The notes under the pieces are model-generated. The model saw only the letters and a program-made list of their open reading frames with translations. It had not been told where the DNA came from and did not search any database. 64,000 bases of DNA from Streptacidiphilus sp. 4-A2 (GTDB lineage Bacteria; Actinomycetota; Actinomycetes; Streptomycetales; Streptomycetaceae), in contig JAAFYY010000001.1 in NCBI GenBank assembly GCA_014284505.1, forward strand, positions 3,472,001-3,536,000. The letters run 5' to 3'. A program made the translations under genes and the position numbers. Below, one piece after another: positions 23,103 through 33,387 of this stretch. Every line of letters begins with the position of its first letter. Positions within the stretch are counted from its first letter, which is position 1.

Positions 23103-23373
23103 CGGCCGATCAGCTTTTCCGGCAAGAAGCGCAGGTGAGGGGCAGCCCCGAGCGCAAATCTGGGAGTCACCCGAAGGTTCCTGAATATTTTCTGGAAATC
23201 CGCCAACCGATGCCACGCTTCGGACGTCGTATCGATCAGTAAGTCGGACAACCCGATCAGGAACACGCCGCAGTGTCCACGCGGCAACAGGGATACAGGT
23301 ACCTACCCATGGCAGAAACCTCGTCCGGCCGCGGCCGGTCGCGACGTCTCGACGAACTCGCCCAGGCGACCGG

Positions 23374-24217
23374 ATGTATGCGGAAGTCCTCGCCGATCCG
23401 AGCCCGCGCGCGGGGTCCTCCGCCGGCCGGGTCTCCCGGCGGGTGCTGCTCGCCGGGGCCGGCATCACCCTGCTCAGCGCGTGCGGCACCGCCGCGGCCC
23501 ACACCCAGAGTGCCGGAGGCCCGGCGTCCGCCACCACCGACCCCACTGCGGGCGCATCGGTCCCGCCCTCCCCCAGGCCGACGCCGACACCCACGCCCAC
23601 GCATCCCAAGTCCACGACCCGCCCGCTGGCCGAGGTCCCCACCAAGCCGCAGTACTACGTCGACGCCGGTCCCAAGGTGATCGCGCTGACCCTGGACGAC
23701 GGGCCGAGCGAGTACACCCCGCAGATCCTGGAGATACTCCGGGACCACAACATAACCGCGACCTTCTGCATGATCGGCGAGCAGATCCGGGACTGCGCGG
23801 CCATCGTCCGCGACGTCGCCGCGGCCGGGCACCACATCACCAACCACACATGGGACCACTCCGACCAGACCAAGCTGAGTCTGAAGGCGGTCACCTCGCA
23901 GATCGACCGGACCAATCAGGCGATGGCCGATGTCGGCATCACCGCGACCATGTACCGGGCCCCTTCGGCTCCTGGAACCACACCGTCTTCGAGGCCGCGG
24001 CGGCCGCCGGACTGCGGCCGCTGGACTGGTCGGTCGACCCGGCCGACTGGTCCAGGCCCGGCGTCAACCGCATCGTCTCCACCATCATGCGCACCACCAG
24101 GACCGGCTCGATCATCCTGGACCACGACGGCGGCGGGGACCGCTCGCAGACGGTCGCCGCGATGCGGATCTGGCTCCCCGGCTGCTCGACGAGGGCTACC
24201 GGTTCACCACCGCCTGA
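23374..24217 (+). CDS. Polysaccharide deacetylase (CE4/NodB) lipoprotein (frameshifted)
   Basis: Exported carbohydrate esterase family 4 deacetylase. The signal segment RVSRRVLLAGAGITLLSAC has a twin-Arg pair and a lipobox, then a Thr/Pro linker. NodB motifs are all visible: TLDDGPSE (motif 1, metal and base Asp), NHTWDHSD (motif 2 His ligands), YRAPFGSWN after repair (motif 3), DWSVDPADW (motif 4) and IILDHDGG (motif 5). Breaks near 23955 and 24178 are single C losses. The start is uncertain: ATG 23374 is in frame, but ATG 23309 with a further shift would add about 20 residues. Substrate may be peptidoglycan or chitin-like glycans. Confidence 0.85.
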
Positions 24218-24224
24218 GACCGCT

Positions 24225-24247
24225 GCGGCCGCGCCGACGGCGGCCGC
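24225..24247. terminator. Hairpin between convergent deacetylase and hydrolase
   Basis: GCGGCCGC arms around a 7-nt loop, directly before the hydrolase stop codon. Confidence 0.6.
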
Positions 24248-24248
24248 G

Positions 24249-25052
24249 CTACAGCGCGGCGAGGAAGCCGGTGATCCGCGCGGCGACCTGGTCCGGAACC
24301 TCCAGCGGGGAGAGATGGCCGGTGCCCTCCAGCACCGTGAGCGTGGCGGTGGGCACCAGCGGCAGCAGCCGGCCGCGCAGCACCTCCGGCGGGTCGACCT
24401 TGTCGTGGCGGCCCGCCAGCACCAGCACCGGTACCTCGATGGCGCCGACACGGCCGGAGATGTCCTCGGTCAGGCCCTGCCGGGGCCAGGCCGTCCGCGC
24501 CTGCGCCCCTGAGCCCAGGCTGTCCTCGCGGACCTGGCGGCGCAGCGCCTCGTCCAGCCCGCCTTGGGTGAGCATCAGGTCGATGCTCCGGTCCACGGCC
24601 TCCTCGCTGTCGTAGGCGTGCGAGACCGTCTCCACCAGCTCCGGGGTCACTCCGGCCGGGGCCGGCGGCGGGGGCCACCAGCACCACCCCGCGCAGCCCG
24701 GCCGGCCGGCGCGCGGCGAGCACCTGGGCGGCCTTGCCGCCCATGGAGTGCCCCACCAGCACATAGTCGCCGCCGCCCAGGGTCTCGGCCACGCGCTGCG
24801 CGTCGTCGGCCAGTTGCTCCATGCCGTACGGTCCGGGCAGCTCGCGGGAGGCCCCCCAGCCGCGGTGGTCGGGGCGACGAACGCCTGCCCGGCGTCCAGC
24901 CGTTGGACGACCGGCGCCCAGGTGCGGTGCGAACCGCCCCAGTAGTGCAGGAATACCAGCACCGGCCCGGCCCCCGGCCGGTGCTGGGCGTACAGCCGCC
25001 CGCCGGGGACGTCGACATAGCGGTCGGTGACATGGTGCGTGGTCCTGGTCAT
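24249..25052 (-). CDS. Alpha/beta hydrolase (frameshifted)
   Basis: Alpha/beta-hydrolase fold enzyme of about 267 residues. The oxyanion block FLHYWGGSHRTW, the nucleophile elbow VGHSMGGKAAQV with Ser, the acid region VLAGRHDKVDPPEV and the His in EGTGHLSPLEVPDQ are present. Single-base losses near 24863 (Pro-Asp of APDHRGWG) and 24655 break it. Substrate unknown; the sequence resembles actinobacterial esterase/haloperoxidase-like members. The upstream AraC-type gene on the same strand may regulate it. Confidence 0.85.
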   Translation of the reverse strand: MTRTTHHVTDRYVDVPGGRLYAQHRPGAGPVLVFLHYWGGSHRTWAPVVQRLDAGQAFVAPTTAAGGPPASCPDRTAWSNWPTTRSAWPRPWAAATMCWWGTPWAARPPRCSPRAGRPGCAGWCWWPPPPAPAGVTPELVETVSHAYDSEEAVDRSIDLMLTQGGLDEALRRQVREDSLGSGAQARTAWPRQGLTEDISGRVGAIEVPVLVLAGRHDKVDPPEVLRGRLLPLVPTATLTVLEGTGHLSPLEVPDQVAARITGFLAAL

Positions 25053-25303
25053 GGGTCTGCTGTCCTCGCGTAGGTCTGCCGGATGGGTCTGCGGCTCCGC
25101 TGAGCGGCTCCGGTCGGCATGGTTGTTCCGGTAGCGGCGGGAGCCGGGGCTCCGCACTGCCGCTGGCCGCCCGGAGCGGCCAGTGGGTCGCTGACGACTG
25201 CGAATCTACGCAGCAGCAGCGGCGGCGACGAGGTCTCCCTGACACCAGAGCATGGTGAAAATGCGACAACCGGCGGGCGAGGCCGCCCGGGCCGCCTACC
25301 GGC

Positions 25304-26203
25304 TCAGCCGCCGGGGCGGGCGAGGGCGCGGAAGGCTCCGGGCGTGCTGCCGGTGTGGCGCTGGAAGAACTTGGCGAAGTTGGCCGCGTCGTCGAACCCG
25401 AGCTCGGCCGCACAGCGCGCCGCCGACAGCTCCCCGTGCACAAGCAGCCGCTTGGCCTCCAGCACCACCCGCCGGTCGATGAACTCCTTGGCGCTCACCC
25501 CCGCCTCGGCCAGCGTCGCCCGGGACAGCGTGCGCGGCGCGTAGCCGAGTTCCGCGGCGTACCGGGCCACTGCCGGCTGCGCGCGAAGTCCTGTTCCACC
25601 GCCTGCCGGAACAGGGTGAAAACGTCGTCCCTGACCGCTCCGGCAGCACCCCCGGCCGGCCCCCCGGACGGCAGCAGCCGCAGCACCAGCACGGCGAGCA
25701 GCTGCCGGAGCAGTTCCACCCGGACCGCGGCCGGCGCGCCACCGCCCTCGGCGTACTCCCGGCACAGATGCTCCAGCGCCAGCCGCGCCAGCAGCCGGGA
25801 CTCCTCGGCCTGCTGCCAGCAGGTGGGCCCGAAGACGTCCGCCGCCGCGGTCTGGGCCGGCCCGCCCGGGGTGAGGAAGTCCGGCCGGAACAGCACCAGA
25901 GTGCCCTCCACCCGCTCCACGCCGTCGAGTTGGTGCACCTGCCCGGGCCGCAGCCAGAACACGCTGCCGGGGCTCAGCGGATGGCGGACGCAGTCCACGG
26001 TGTGCTGACCCGGCCGCGCTCGACCACGGCCAGGACATGGAACTGCGGACGCTGCGGCGCGGCCCGCCAGGCGCGCGACCCCAGCTCACGCAGGCGGGCG
26101 AAGGTCATCACCTCCACGCCGAAGGGCGCGTCCGCCGGGCTCCGGTACGGGACGCTTCTGATCCGGGTGGGCCCGGGAGCCCCGGGGAACGCTTCACGGC
26201 CAT
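25304..26203 (-). CDS. AraC family regulator (frameshifted)
   Basis: AraC/XylS regulator of about 300 residues. An N-terminal cupin-like sensor (FHVLAVVERG, SPGSVFWLRPGQVHQLDGVE) precedes two helix-turn-helix units: AELGYAPRTLSRATLAEAGV and SAARCAAELGFDDAANFAKF, ending in the FFQRHTGSTPGAFRA signature. Breaks near 26175, 26007 and 25575 are each repaired by one base. It precedes the alpha/beta hydrolase by about 250 bp on the same strand. The sensor's ligand is unknown. Confidence 0.87.
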
Positions 26204-26224
26204 GACAGCCCGCGACGATACCCG

Positions 26225-26665
26225 CTACCGCCTGGCCGCCGCGGCCTTCGCGGTGACGGACTCCACCAGCTGTTTGTGCGCCGGGGACTCGTAGCGCAGC
26301 TCGTTCCAGCGGGCCGCGTCGTGGTCCGGGTGCGTGCTCCAGGTGGGCGGCGACCGGCACAGCTGGTTCCAGTCGAGGTGGATGTCGCCGCACAGCTGGT
26401 TCCAGTGGCCGGACCCGTCCGCGTGGCCCTCGTCGATCATGTCGAACCGCTGGCCGACGCTGTCCTGCAAGGAGATGCCGTCGTGGACGACCAGCCCGGC
26501 CAGCGAGGTGATCGCGGCGTGCTCCTCGGTCCCCGGCTCCAGCCGCTCGGCCAGATCGGCCATCCGGGCGATCAGGAAGTTGTGCAGACCGCCGGCGTCA
26601 TAGCTGGTGATGTCCTCGGCGAACTCCAACCGCTCGACATGGACCGGCCGTTCCACTTCCGTCAT
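26225..26665 (-). CDS. Hypothetical protein, 146 aa
   Basis: An intact acidic protein I do not recognise. It has a helical central part (LHNFLIARMADLAERL, EEHAAITSLAGLVVHDG) and a Trp-rich region in which WNQLC occurs twice, 11 residues apart, followed by WSTHPDHDAARWNEL. It has no signal peptide or membrane segment. ATG 26665 is preceded by GAGGAG at good spacing. The gene ends 21 bp upstream of the AraC start on the same strand, so the two may form an operon. The paired WNQLC units might bind a metal or cofactor, but this is only a guess. Confidence 0.7.
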   Translation of the reverse strand: MTEVERPVHVERLEFAEDITSYDAGGLHNFLIARMADLAERLEPGTEEHAAITSLAGLVVHDGISLQDSVGQRFDMIDEGHADGSGHWNQLCGDIHLDWNQLCRSPPTWSTHPDHDAARWNELRYESPAHKQLVESVTAKAAAARR

Positions 26666-26860
26666 GGTCCTCACTCCTCAGCTGCGCCCGCACCGCCCGA
26701 CCGGCCCCCGCCCGACGCGGGTCCCTGTCACTGGAATAGCAGAGCAGCGGCACCGGCGAGCCCCGAACCGAGCACGCTCCGGCGCGCACAACCAGGCCGC
26801 GAGCCCCACCCGCGCCCGCCGCGCCGCCATGGCCGGCGGCAGCACGGCCGGTGACGGCGT

Positions 26861-27507
26861 TCAGTTGGTGATGACGGTGGGGAGCGGGACGCCGAGCGCC
26901 GCCAGCCCCTGGAGGAACTGCTCCACGCCGAGCGCGGCGAGCAGCAGCCCGAGCAGCCGGGAGAGGACTTCCAGCAGGGTCGACTGCAACCGCCGCAGCA
27001 GCGGCGCGAGGATCACCACGCAGAGGAAGTTGATGGCCACCACCGCGACATAGGCGGCGGCGATGGTGGTGTCCCAGGAGAGCGTGTCCTTGTCCAGCGA
27101 CTCGACCAGCACCGCCGAGATGGCCAGCGGGCTGGCCACATACGGCAGCAGCAGTTCGCGGACGCCGTCGGCGAGCGGGTTGGGCAGGTGCCCGGAGTCC
27201 TCGTCGGAGACCCCGAGGTGGATGCCGAGGACCAGCGCGAGCGCATAGGTGAAGAAGATCAGCCCGCCGGCCAGCTCCAGCGACTCGTGACCGATGTGGA
27301 AGGTCGCGGCCAGGCCCCCGCCGAGTAGGCCAGGGCCACCCCCACCACGGCGGCCACCAGTGAGCTGACGCCGGCCAGCCGGATCAGCTCCCGGCGGTCC
27401 CGGTCGCGGGCGAGCTGCGCGAAGGAGAGCATCACCTTCGGCGGACCGACCACGGCAAAAAAAGTGACAAAGGCACTACTCAGATTAAAAGGACTGAAAG
27501 CGGACAT
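26861..27507 (-). CDS. MarC family membrane protein (one frameshift)
   Basis: About 216 residues with six hydrophobic segments, the MarC/UPF0056 family of unknown transport role. Seen: NLSSAFVTFFAVVGPPKVMLSF at the start, ALALVLGIHLG, LLLPYVASPLAISAVLVES (typical P-x-A-x-P region) and a hydrophobic C-terminus. A one-base loss near 27320 breaks it. The first 20 codons are unusually A/T-rich for this window (an A7 run on the plus strand, near 27460), which may aid translation initiation. Regulation and substrate are unknown. Confidence 0.85.
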
Positions 27508-27696
27508 AGGCCAATGATGCGTCAGCGCGGCCGCTCCTCCGCCCAGGAGGGCCGCGACACCGGGCCCGGACGGGGCGTCAACCGCACAGCGGCGCCCGAG
27601 GCCGGGAACAGTTGGCGCCCTGACCGTGCTTGGAAGGCCGCCCGCCGGGGAAGGCCCCAGGAACATGACAACATCAACTACCCTGGAGGTCCCCTG

Positions 27697-28392
27697 ATGG
27701 CGCGCAGAAGATGGATCCCGCTCGCGGCCGCAGCCACGCTGGTACTGAGCCTGGCCGGGCCGCACAGGCCAGCAGTCCGGGTCCGCGCAGCGGCGCGGCG
27801 CCACTCAAGGCCACGGTCGCGGCGACGCCGACGGCCGGGTGCGGCTTCACCTCCGCTGTCCCGGCCGACCGTTTCAAGGGCATCCCGGTCTTCAATGCCG
27901 CCGAGGCGGCCCGTCCGTACACCGCGAAGCTGCACACCGACCAGGGGCTGATCGCCTTTCAGGCGCTGACCGCGCAGGCCCCGTGCACCACCTTCTCCTT
28001 CCGCTTCCTGGCGGAGCACCAGTACTTCAACGACACCCACTGCCACCGGCTGACCACCAAGGGCATCTTCGTGCTCCAGTGCGGCGACCCGACCGGGACC
28101 GGCAGCGGCGGCCCCGGCTACTCGTTCAACGACGAGAACCTCACCGGCGCGACCTACCCGGCGGGGACGGTGGCGATGGCCAACGCCGGCCGAACACCAA
28201 CGGCAGCCAGTTCTTCTTCGTCTGGAAGGACACCACCCTGCCGCCCGACTACACCCCTTCGGCCGGGTGACCAGCGGCATGGCGGTGCTCCAGAAGATAG
28301 CCGCGGCCGGTGAGGACGACCAGAACGGGCCCGGCGACGGCTTCCCGACGCTTCCGGTGAACATCAACCGGGTGACCATCAGCCGGAACTGA
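27697..28392 (+). CDS. Secreted cyclophilin-type peptidyl-prolyl isomerase (frameshifted)
   Basis: Cyclophilin of about 232 residues with a signal peptide (ARRRWIPLAAAATLVLSLAG). Family blocks: FQALTAQAPCTTFSFRFLA, YFNDTHCHRLTTKGIFVLQCGDP, GPGYSFNDE, AGTVAMANAG, and after repair NTNGSQFFFVWKDT. The catalytic Arg of the usual FHRV block corresponds to CHRL. It would help fold exported proteins outside the membrane. Single C losses near 27760, 28190 and 28258 break it. ATG 27697 follows TGGAGG. Confidence 0.88.
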
Positions 28393-28396
28393 CCCG

Positions 28397-28479
28397 GACG
28401 GCGTGCTGCCGGACGGCGTGCTGCCGGACCACGCGCTGCCGGACCCGTCGGCGGTCAGCGGTCAGCGGTCAGCGGTCCG
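28397..28479 (+). repeat. Short tandem repeats between cyclophilin and transporter
   Basis: Three copies of a 15-bp ctgccggacggcgtg-like unit (28405-28449) are followed by four copies of a 7-bp ggtcagc unit (28453-28479) that overlap the transporter's stop codon. They may contribute to a terminator; no other role is seen. Confidence 0.6.
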
Positions 28480-29434
28480 GCAGCAGCCGGGGCACCAGCC
28501 GGACAAGGGCGAGCATGCCCAGCACCTCGACCAGGGTCTGCGTGACCACCACCGCCGGGGCGACCGCAAGTGCATCGGGCAGGGCCAGCGCGAGCGGCAG
28601 CACCACCAGGGAGTTGCGGGTCGCCCCGGTGAACACGATCGCCCGGCCTTCCGGTGGGTCCAGCCGGAACAGCCGGGCGACGGCCGTCCCGGCGAGGGCC
28701 ATGACCGCCAGGAAGAGCACATAGCAGGGCACCACCCGGGCCACCTCGCCGAGGTGGTGGTGCAGCCGCGGCAGCTGGGAGGCGACGACCAGCAGCAGGG
28801 TCGCGGCCATCAGCGGCACCATCGCCGCGGTGACCGCGCCGACCGCCCGCTGCCCGGACCGGCGCCGCGCGGCCCAGGCCTGGGTGGCCCAGGCCAGTAC
28901 CAGCGGAACGACGGTCAGGAACAGGAAGGCCCGCAGGAAGGGTCCGGCCCGGACCGAGTCGGACAGCCCCGGCCCCAGGAACAGATAGAGGTATCCCGGC
29001 AGCAGCAGCATCTGGGCCAGCAGCAGAACCGGGGTGACCGCCAGCAGCCGCTGGTTGGCGGCGCCGGCCAGGCCGCTGAAGACGATGACATAGTCCACGC
29101 ACGGGCACAGCAGCACCAGCAGCGCCCCCAGCCGCACCGCCCGGTCGTCCGGCAGCAGCCCGAACAGGGCGGCCACCACCAGCGGCACCACCAGGAAGTT
29201 CACCGTCAGCGCCGCCGTCAGGAACCGGCCCGCACGCAGCGAGCGGAGCAGCTCCGCCGCCGGTACCTGGAGGAAGGTGGCAAAGAGCAGGGCCCCGAGC
29301 ACCGGATCGATGGCCCCGGCGAGGCCGGGCGCGCTCCCCGGCGCGGCCAGGCCGACCACGGCACCGGCGGCCATCGCCCCGAGGCAGACCGCCGCCTGAT
29401 GCCGCTCCATACCCGCGACCAGGCCCTGCGCCAC
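28469..29434 (-). CDS. BASS/ACR3-type transporter, arsenite-permease-like
   Basis: An intact 321-residue protein with about ten transmembrane segments of the bile acid:sodium symporter / arsenical resistance-3 superfamily. VLLCPCVDYVIVFSGLAGAANQ carries the Cys that ACR3 pumps use, and TGATRNSLVVLPLALALP is the matching second-half motif. It could export arsenite or carry another anion; no ars genes lie next to it, so arsenic is not proven. GTG 29434 is chosen because GAGGAG lies 6 nt upstream; the first internal ATG is 8 codons later. Confidence 0.78.
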   Translation of the reverse strand: MAQGLVAGMERHQAAVCLGAMAAGAVVGLAAPGSAPGLAGAIDPVLGALLFATFLQVPAAELLRSLRAGRFLTAALTVNFLVVPLVVAALFGLLPDDRAVRLGALLVLLCPCVDYVIVFSGLAGAANQRLLAVTPVLLLAQMLLLPGYLYLFLGPGLSDSVRAGPFLRAFLFLTVVPLVLAWATQAWAARRRSGQRAVGAVTAAMVPLMAATLLLVVASQLPRLHHHLGEVARVVPCYVLFLAVMALAGTAVARLFRLDPPEGRAIVFTGATRNSLVVLPLALALPDALAVAPAVVVTQTLVEVLGMLALVRLVPRLLPDR

Positions 29435-29769
29435 CCGCGTCTCCTCGTCCCTCGACCCGCACCCGAACCACACGCGAACCACACCGAACCGAACCCGGCC
29501 CGGCCCGGCCGGAACCGTACCCGGACCGCACCCGGCCGGCCGACGGACCCACCGGCCGGCGGACCGGCACCCGGTCGACCCTAGCCCGCCGCGGACCGGC
29601 CCCCGTTCGGGGCAGCCGGGCACGCCGCCGGCGGCAACCCGGCCGCGATTGCCCCGGATCGCCAACTCCCCTGCGGCGCAGGAGAAATCGGCGCGCAAGG
29701 GCGCCGCCGCCGGTCCGCGCGGGGCGAGGCCCGGTAGCCGCGCGTGGTGGCTGGTGCTACAAAGGGGAC
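29435..29769. other. 335-bp divergent intergenic region with degenerate repeats
   Basis: Between the transporter and the SpoIIE gene. At 29455-29500 short CGAACC-type units recur about five times, followed by GGCCC-type runs to 29515. No gene or clear promoter is seen. Confidence 0.5.
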
Positions 29770-31554
29770 ATGATCAGGCGTTTCAGCCTATCGAGGGCTC
29801 GGGGGCGGCCGCCGTGGCGGAGCGGCGGCTGAGGCTGCTCTACGACGCCGGTTCGAAGATCGGGACCACACTCGATGTGGCGAGGACGGCCGAGGAGCTG
29901 GCCGAGTTCGCCGTGCCCCGGTTCGCCGACTTCGCCACCGTCGACCTGGTCCTGCCGGTGCTGCACGGCGGCGAGCCGACCGGCCGGACGGTACGCCGGA
30001 CCGCCGTGGCCGGGATCCGGGAGGGCCATCCGCTGTACCCGGTCGGCAGGCTGATCGACTTCAGCCCGTCCACTCCGCAGGCCTTCGGCTACGGCAGCGG
30101 GGAGCCGGTGCTGGAGACCGACATGCCCGCGTTCACCGGATGGGAGCAGCAGGATCCGGCCAATGCGAAACGGATCGTCGAGTACGGCGTCCACTCGATG
30201 ATCGTGGTCCCGCTGCGGGCCCGGGGCGTGCTGCTGGGCATGGTCAGCTTCTGGCGCTCGGAGCCCGGAGTCCTTCGAGCCGGAGGAGGTGTCGATCGCC
30301 AAGGAGCTGGTCGGCCGCGCCGCCGTGGCCATCGACAACGCCCGGCGCTACACCCGCGAGCACACCATGGCCGCCACCCTCCAGCGCAGCCTGCTGCCGC
30401 ACGGACTGCCCGAGCAGTCGGCGCTGCGCACGGCCTACCGCTACCTGCCGGCCCGCTCCGGGGTGAGCGGCGACTGGTTCGACCTGATCCCGCTGCCCGG
30501 CGCGCGGGTGGCGCTGGTGGTCGGCGGGGTCATCGGCCACGGCCTGCACGCGGCGGTGACCATGGGCCGGCTGCGCACCGCGGTGCACAACTTCTCCGCC
30601 CTCGACCTGCCCCCGGACGAGCTGCTGGGCCATCTGGACGAACTGGTCAGCCGGATCGACAGCGACGAGGCCCGGGCCGACGACGATCCCGGTGTCACCG
30701 GCGCGACCTGCCTGTACGCCATCTACGACCCGGTCAGCGGGCAGGCGACGCTGGCCAGGGCGGGTCACTGCGGACCGGTGCTGCTGCTCCCCGACGGCAC
30801 TGTCTCCTTCCCGCCGGTGCCCGGCTCGCCGCCGCTGGGCCTCGGCGGCGGGCTGCCGGTCGAGACCGTCGAGCTGTCGCTGCCGGAGGGTTCGCGGCTG
30901 GTGCTGTACACCAGGGGGCTGGTCGAGAACCACGACCGGGCGCCCGGCGCCGGCCTGGAGCTGCTGCGCGCCGCGCTCGGCGCCGCCGTGGACCGCAGCC
31001 CGGAGGACACCTGCACCGCGGTGCTGGACGCGGTGCTGCCCTCCCGTCCCAGCGAGGACATCGCGCTGCTGGTGGCCGGAACCTGTCTGGTCGACCCGAA
31101 GAACGTCGCCGAGTGGGACGTCGCCTCCGATCCGGCGGCGGTCTCCCCGGTCCGCGCGGCCTGTGCCCGGACCCTGGACAGCTGGGGCCTGGGCGATGTG
31201 GGTTACACCACCGAGCTGATCCTGAGCGAGCTGCTCACCAACGCCATCCGCTACGGCACCCAGCCGATCCAGGTCCGGCTGATCCGCGACCGCGCGCTGA
31301 TCTGCGAGGTCTCCGACGGCAGCAGCACCTCCCCGCACCTGCGCCGGGCCGCGAGCACCGACGAGGGCGGCCGTGGCCTGTTTCTGATCGCCCAGCTGGC
31401 CCAGCGCTGGGGCACCCGCTACACCTCGCGCGGCAAGATCATCTGGGCGGAGCAGTCCCTCCAGCCGGGCGCCGCCCCAGCCGGGATCCCGCTCGATCCG
31501 GAGGCGGCCCTGGAGCCGGATTCGGAGCCGGCCCTCCCGCTGGACCGCGACTGA
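29770..31554 (+). CDS. GAF - SpoIIE phosphatase - HATPase regulator (frameshifted)
   Basis: About 594 residues, cytosolic. Domains in order: N-terminal GAF-like sensor (LYDAGSKIGTTLDVARTAEEL to about residue 180), PP2C-type SpoIIE phosphatase (SLLPHGLPEQ, SGDWFDLIPLPGARVALVVG, LARAGHCGPVLLLPDG), then an anti-sigma-type ATPase (LILSELLTNAIRYG N-box, STDEGGRGLFLI G-box). Such proteins dephosphorylate anti-anti-sigma factors and may also bind sigma partners. ATG 29770 follows AAAGGGGAC, but its frame joins only after one base is added to the G run near 29800; a second break is near 30268. No sigma or anti-sigma gene is adjacent. Confidence 0.86.
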
Positions 31555-31669
31555 GGTCCGCGGGCTCCCGGCCGACACCCGCGGCACATCCGGCCCAGCG
31601 CTCGCACGGTCCTCCACGCCCCTGACCGGGTTACCCCCGGGCATCCCAAATTCTGCTTATGATGCGGGA

Positions 31670-32569
31670 ATGCTGGACTCACGGCACCTCACGACCTTCC
31701 ATGAAGTTGTCCGCGCCGGCTCCTACTCCGCCGCCGCCGGGTGCTCGGATACACCCAACCCGCAGTCACCCAGCAGATGAAGGTGCTCGAACGGGCAGTC
31801 GGGGTACCGCTGTTCGTCCGGGTCGGCCGCGGACTGAAGCTGACCGAGGCCGGGGAGGCGCTCTCCCGGCACGCGGAGGTGATCCTGGGGGATCTCTCGG
31901 CGGCGCAGCAGCAGCTGAACGCGCTGGCCAGACTGCGCTCCGGGCGGGTCAGGGTCTGTGCCTTCCCCAGCGCCAACGCCACCCTGGTACCGGAGGCCAT
32001 AGCCCGGCTGCTGGTCGACCCCCGGCATCCGGGTGGAGTTGCAGGAGGACGAGCCGCCCGCGTCGCTGCAACGGGTGGCGCGCGGGGAGTGCGACATCGC
32101 CCTGGCTTCAGCTATCCCGGCTTCCACGCGGAGGTGCCGGACGACCTGGTCGACACCGCTGATGGAGGACCTGTTGACGGTGCTGCTCCCGGTCGGGCAT
32201 CCGCTGACCAGGCGGCACGGGGTGCGGCTGTCGGACCTGGCCGGCGAGCGCTGGATCGCCGGCTGTCCCCGATGTCGCGCCAACTTCCTGCACACCTGCG
32301 CCGAAGAGGGCTTCACCCCGGACATCGTGTTCACTACCGACGACAACCTGGCGGTGCAGAGCCTGGTCGCGGTGGGCGTCGGGATCGCGCTGATGCCGGC
32401 CCTGGTGCTGTCCTTCCTGTGCCACAGCAAGGTGACCGGGCGGGTCGCCGAACCGCACACCCGGCGCAAGGTGTCGGCGTATGTCCTGCGCGACCATCTG
32501 CGCATCCCGGCCACGGCCCTGGTGGTGGACGCGCTCAAGGCCACCGCCGCCGCCCGCGAAGGCTGCTGA
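31670..32569 (+). CDS. LysR family regulator (frameshifted)
   Basis: LysR-type regulator of about 300 residues: RHLTTFHEVVRAGSYSAAA, then GYTQPAVTQQMKVLERAVGV, LTEAGEALSRHAE, and an effector domain with LTVLLPVGHPLTRRHGVRL and VQSLVAVGVGIALMPALVL. Single C losses near 31738 and 32022 break it, and between 32120 and 32155 the frame leaves and returns. It lies 128 bp upstream of cysteine dioxygenase on the same strand and is the natural candidate to regulate it. Confidence 0.86.
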
Positions 32570-32697
32570 GCCGCAGCCGGATCCGCCGGCCGGGGCCGCC
32601 CGGCCCACCCCTCGGCCCCGATCCATAAGCCCTGGTTGGCGTGGGGCATAGCGATCGTCGTTGGACAGCGGGGCGCTGCGGCTCGATGTTGGTGTCA

Positions 32698-33266
32698 TGA
32701 CACCTGCCAATGTGGTCTTATCAGTCGCCGCCGGGACCAGCGAGCGGATCGACGGCCTCGTCGCCGGGATCCGCGAGGTCGTCCAGCTGGGCCTGCCACC
32801 GGAACTGACCGCCCATCTGGTGGGCGAGCTGCTGGCCCCCGTCCTCGGCGAGCCCGGGCTGCTCACCCCCGAGCAGTGCGAGGGCGACGCCGACCACTAC
32901 CGGCAGCATGTACTGCACGCCGAACCGGACCGCAGCTTCTCGATAGCCGCACTGGTCTGGATGCCCGGCCAGGGAACCGTGGTGCACGACCACCTCTGCT
33001 GGTGTGTCACCGGCGTCCACCAGGGCCAGGAGAGCGAGCGCCGCTACCGGCTGCTGCCTGACGGACGCAGCGCCCGGCTGGTCGCGTTCGAGGACGTGGT
33101 CAACGACACCGGCGCGGTCGCCGCCTTCGCCCCGCCCGGGGACATCCACCGGGTGCACAACTCCTCGCCCGTCAAGGCGATCTCGATCCACGTCTACGGC
33201 GCGGACGTCGCCCAGCTGGGCACCAGCATCCGCCGGGTCTACCCCGAACCCGACGGCGACAGCTGA
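32698..33266 (+). CDS. Cysteine dioxygenase-like cupin
   Basis: Intact, 189 residues, cupin fold of the type I cysteine dioxygenase family that oxidises cysteine to cysteine sulfinate. The iron ligands are His97 and His99 in VVHDH and His151 in GDIHRVHN. The ISIHVYG strand is conserved. ATG 32698 gives the usual length though its ribosome site is poor; an in-frame TTG at 32661 would add 12 residues. Codon 8 is TTA (32719-32721), rare in this group and read by the bldA tRNA in Streptomyces. The next gene is an FAD/NAD(P)-binding protein, a pairing common in actinobacteria. Confidence 0.87.
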
Positions 33267-33387
33267 GCCGACCGCGGCCGTGCACCGGCCGCAGGCCCTG
33301 AACCGACCGCGGGCCCTGAACCGACACCGGTCCCCCCATGACCGGACCACCCGCGCTGCACACAGCCGCACAGACGAATGGACCCTG

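Noticed and set aside
28397..28479. Possible CRISPR-like or attachment-site repeat
   Set aside because: Units are 7 and 15 bp with no unique spacers, and no integrase or tRNA gene is nearby.
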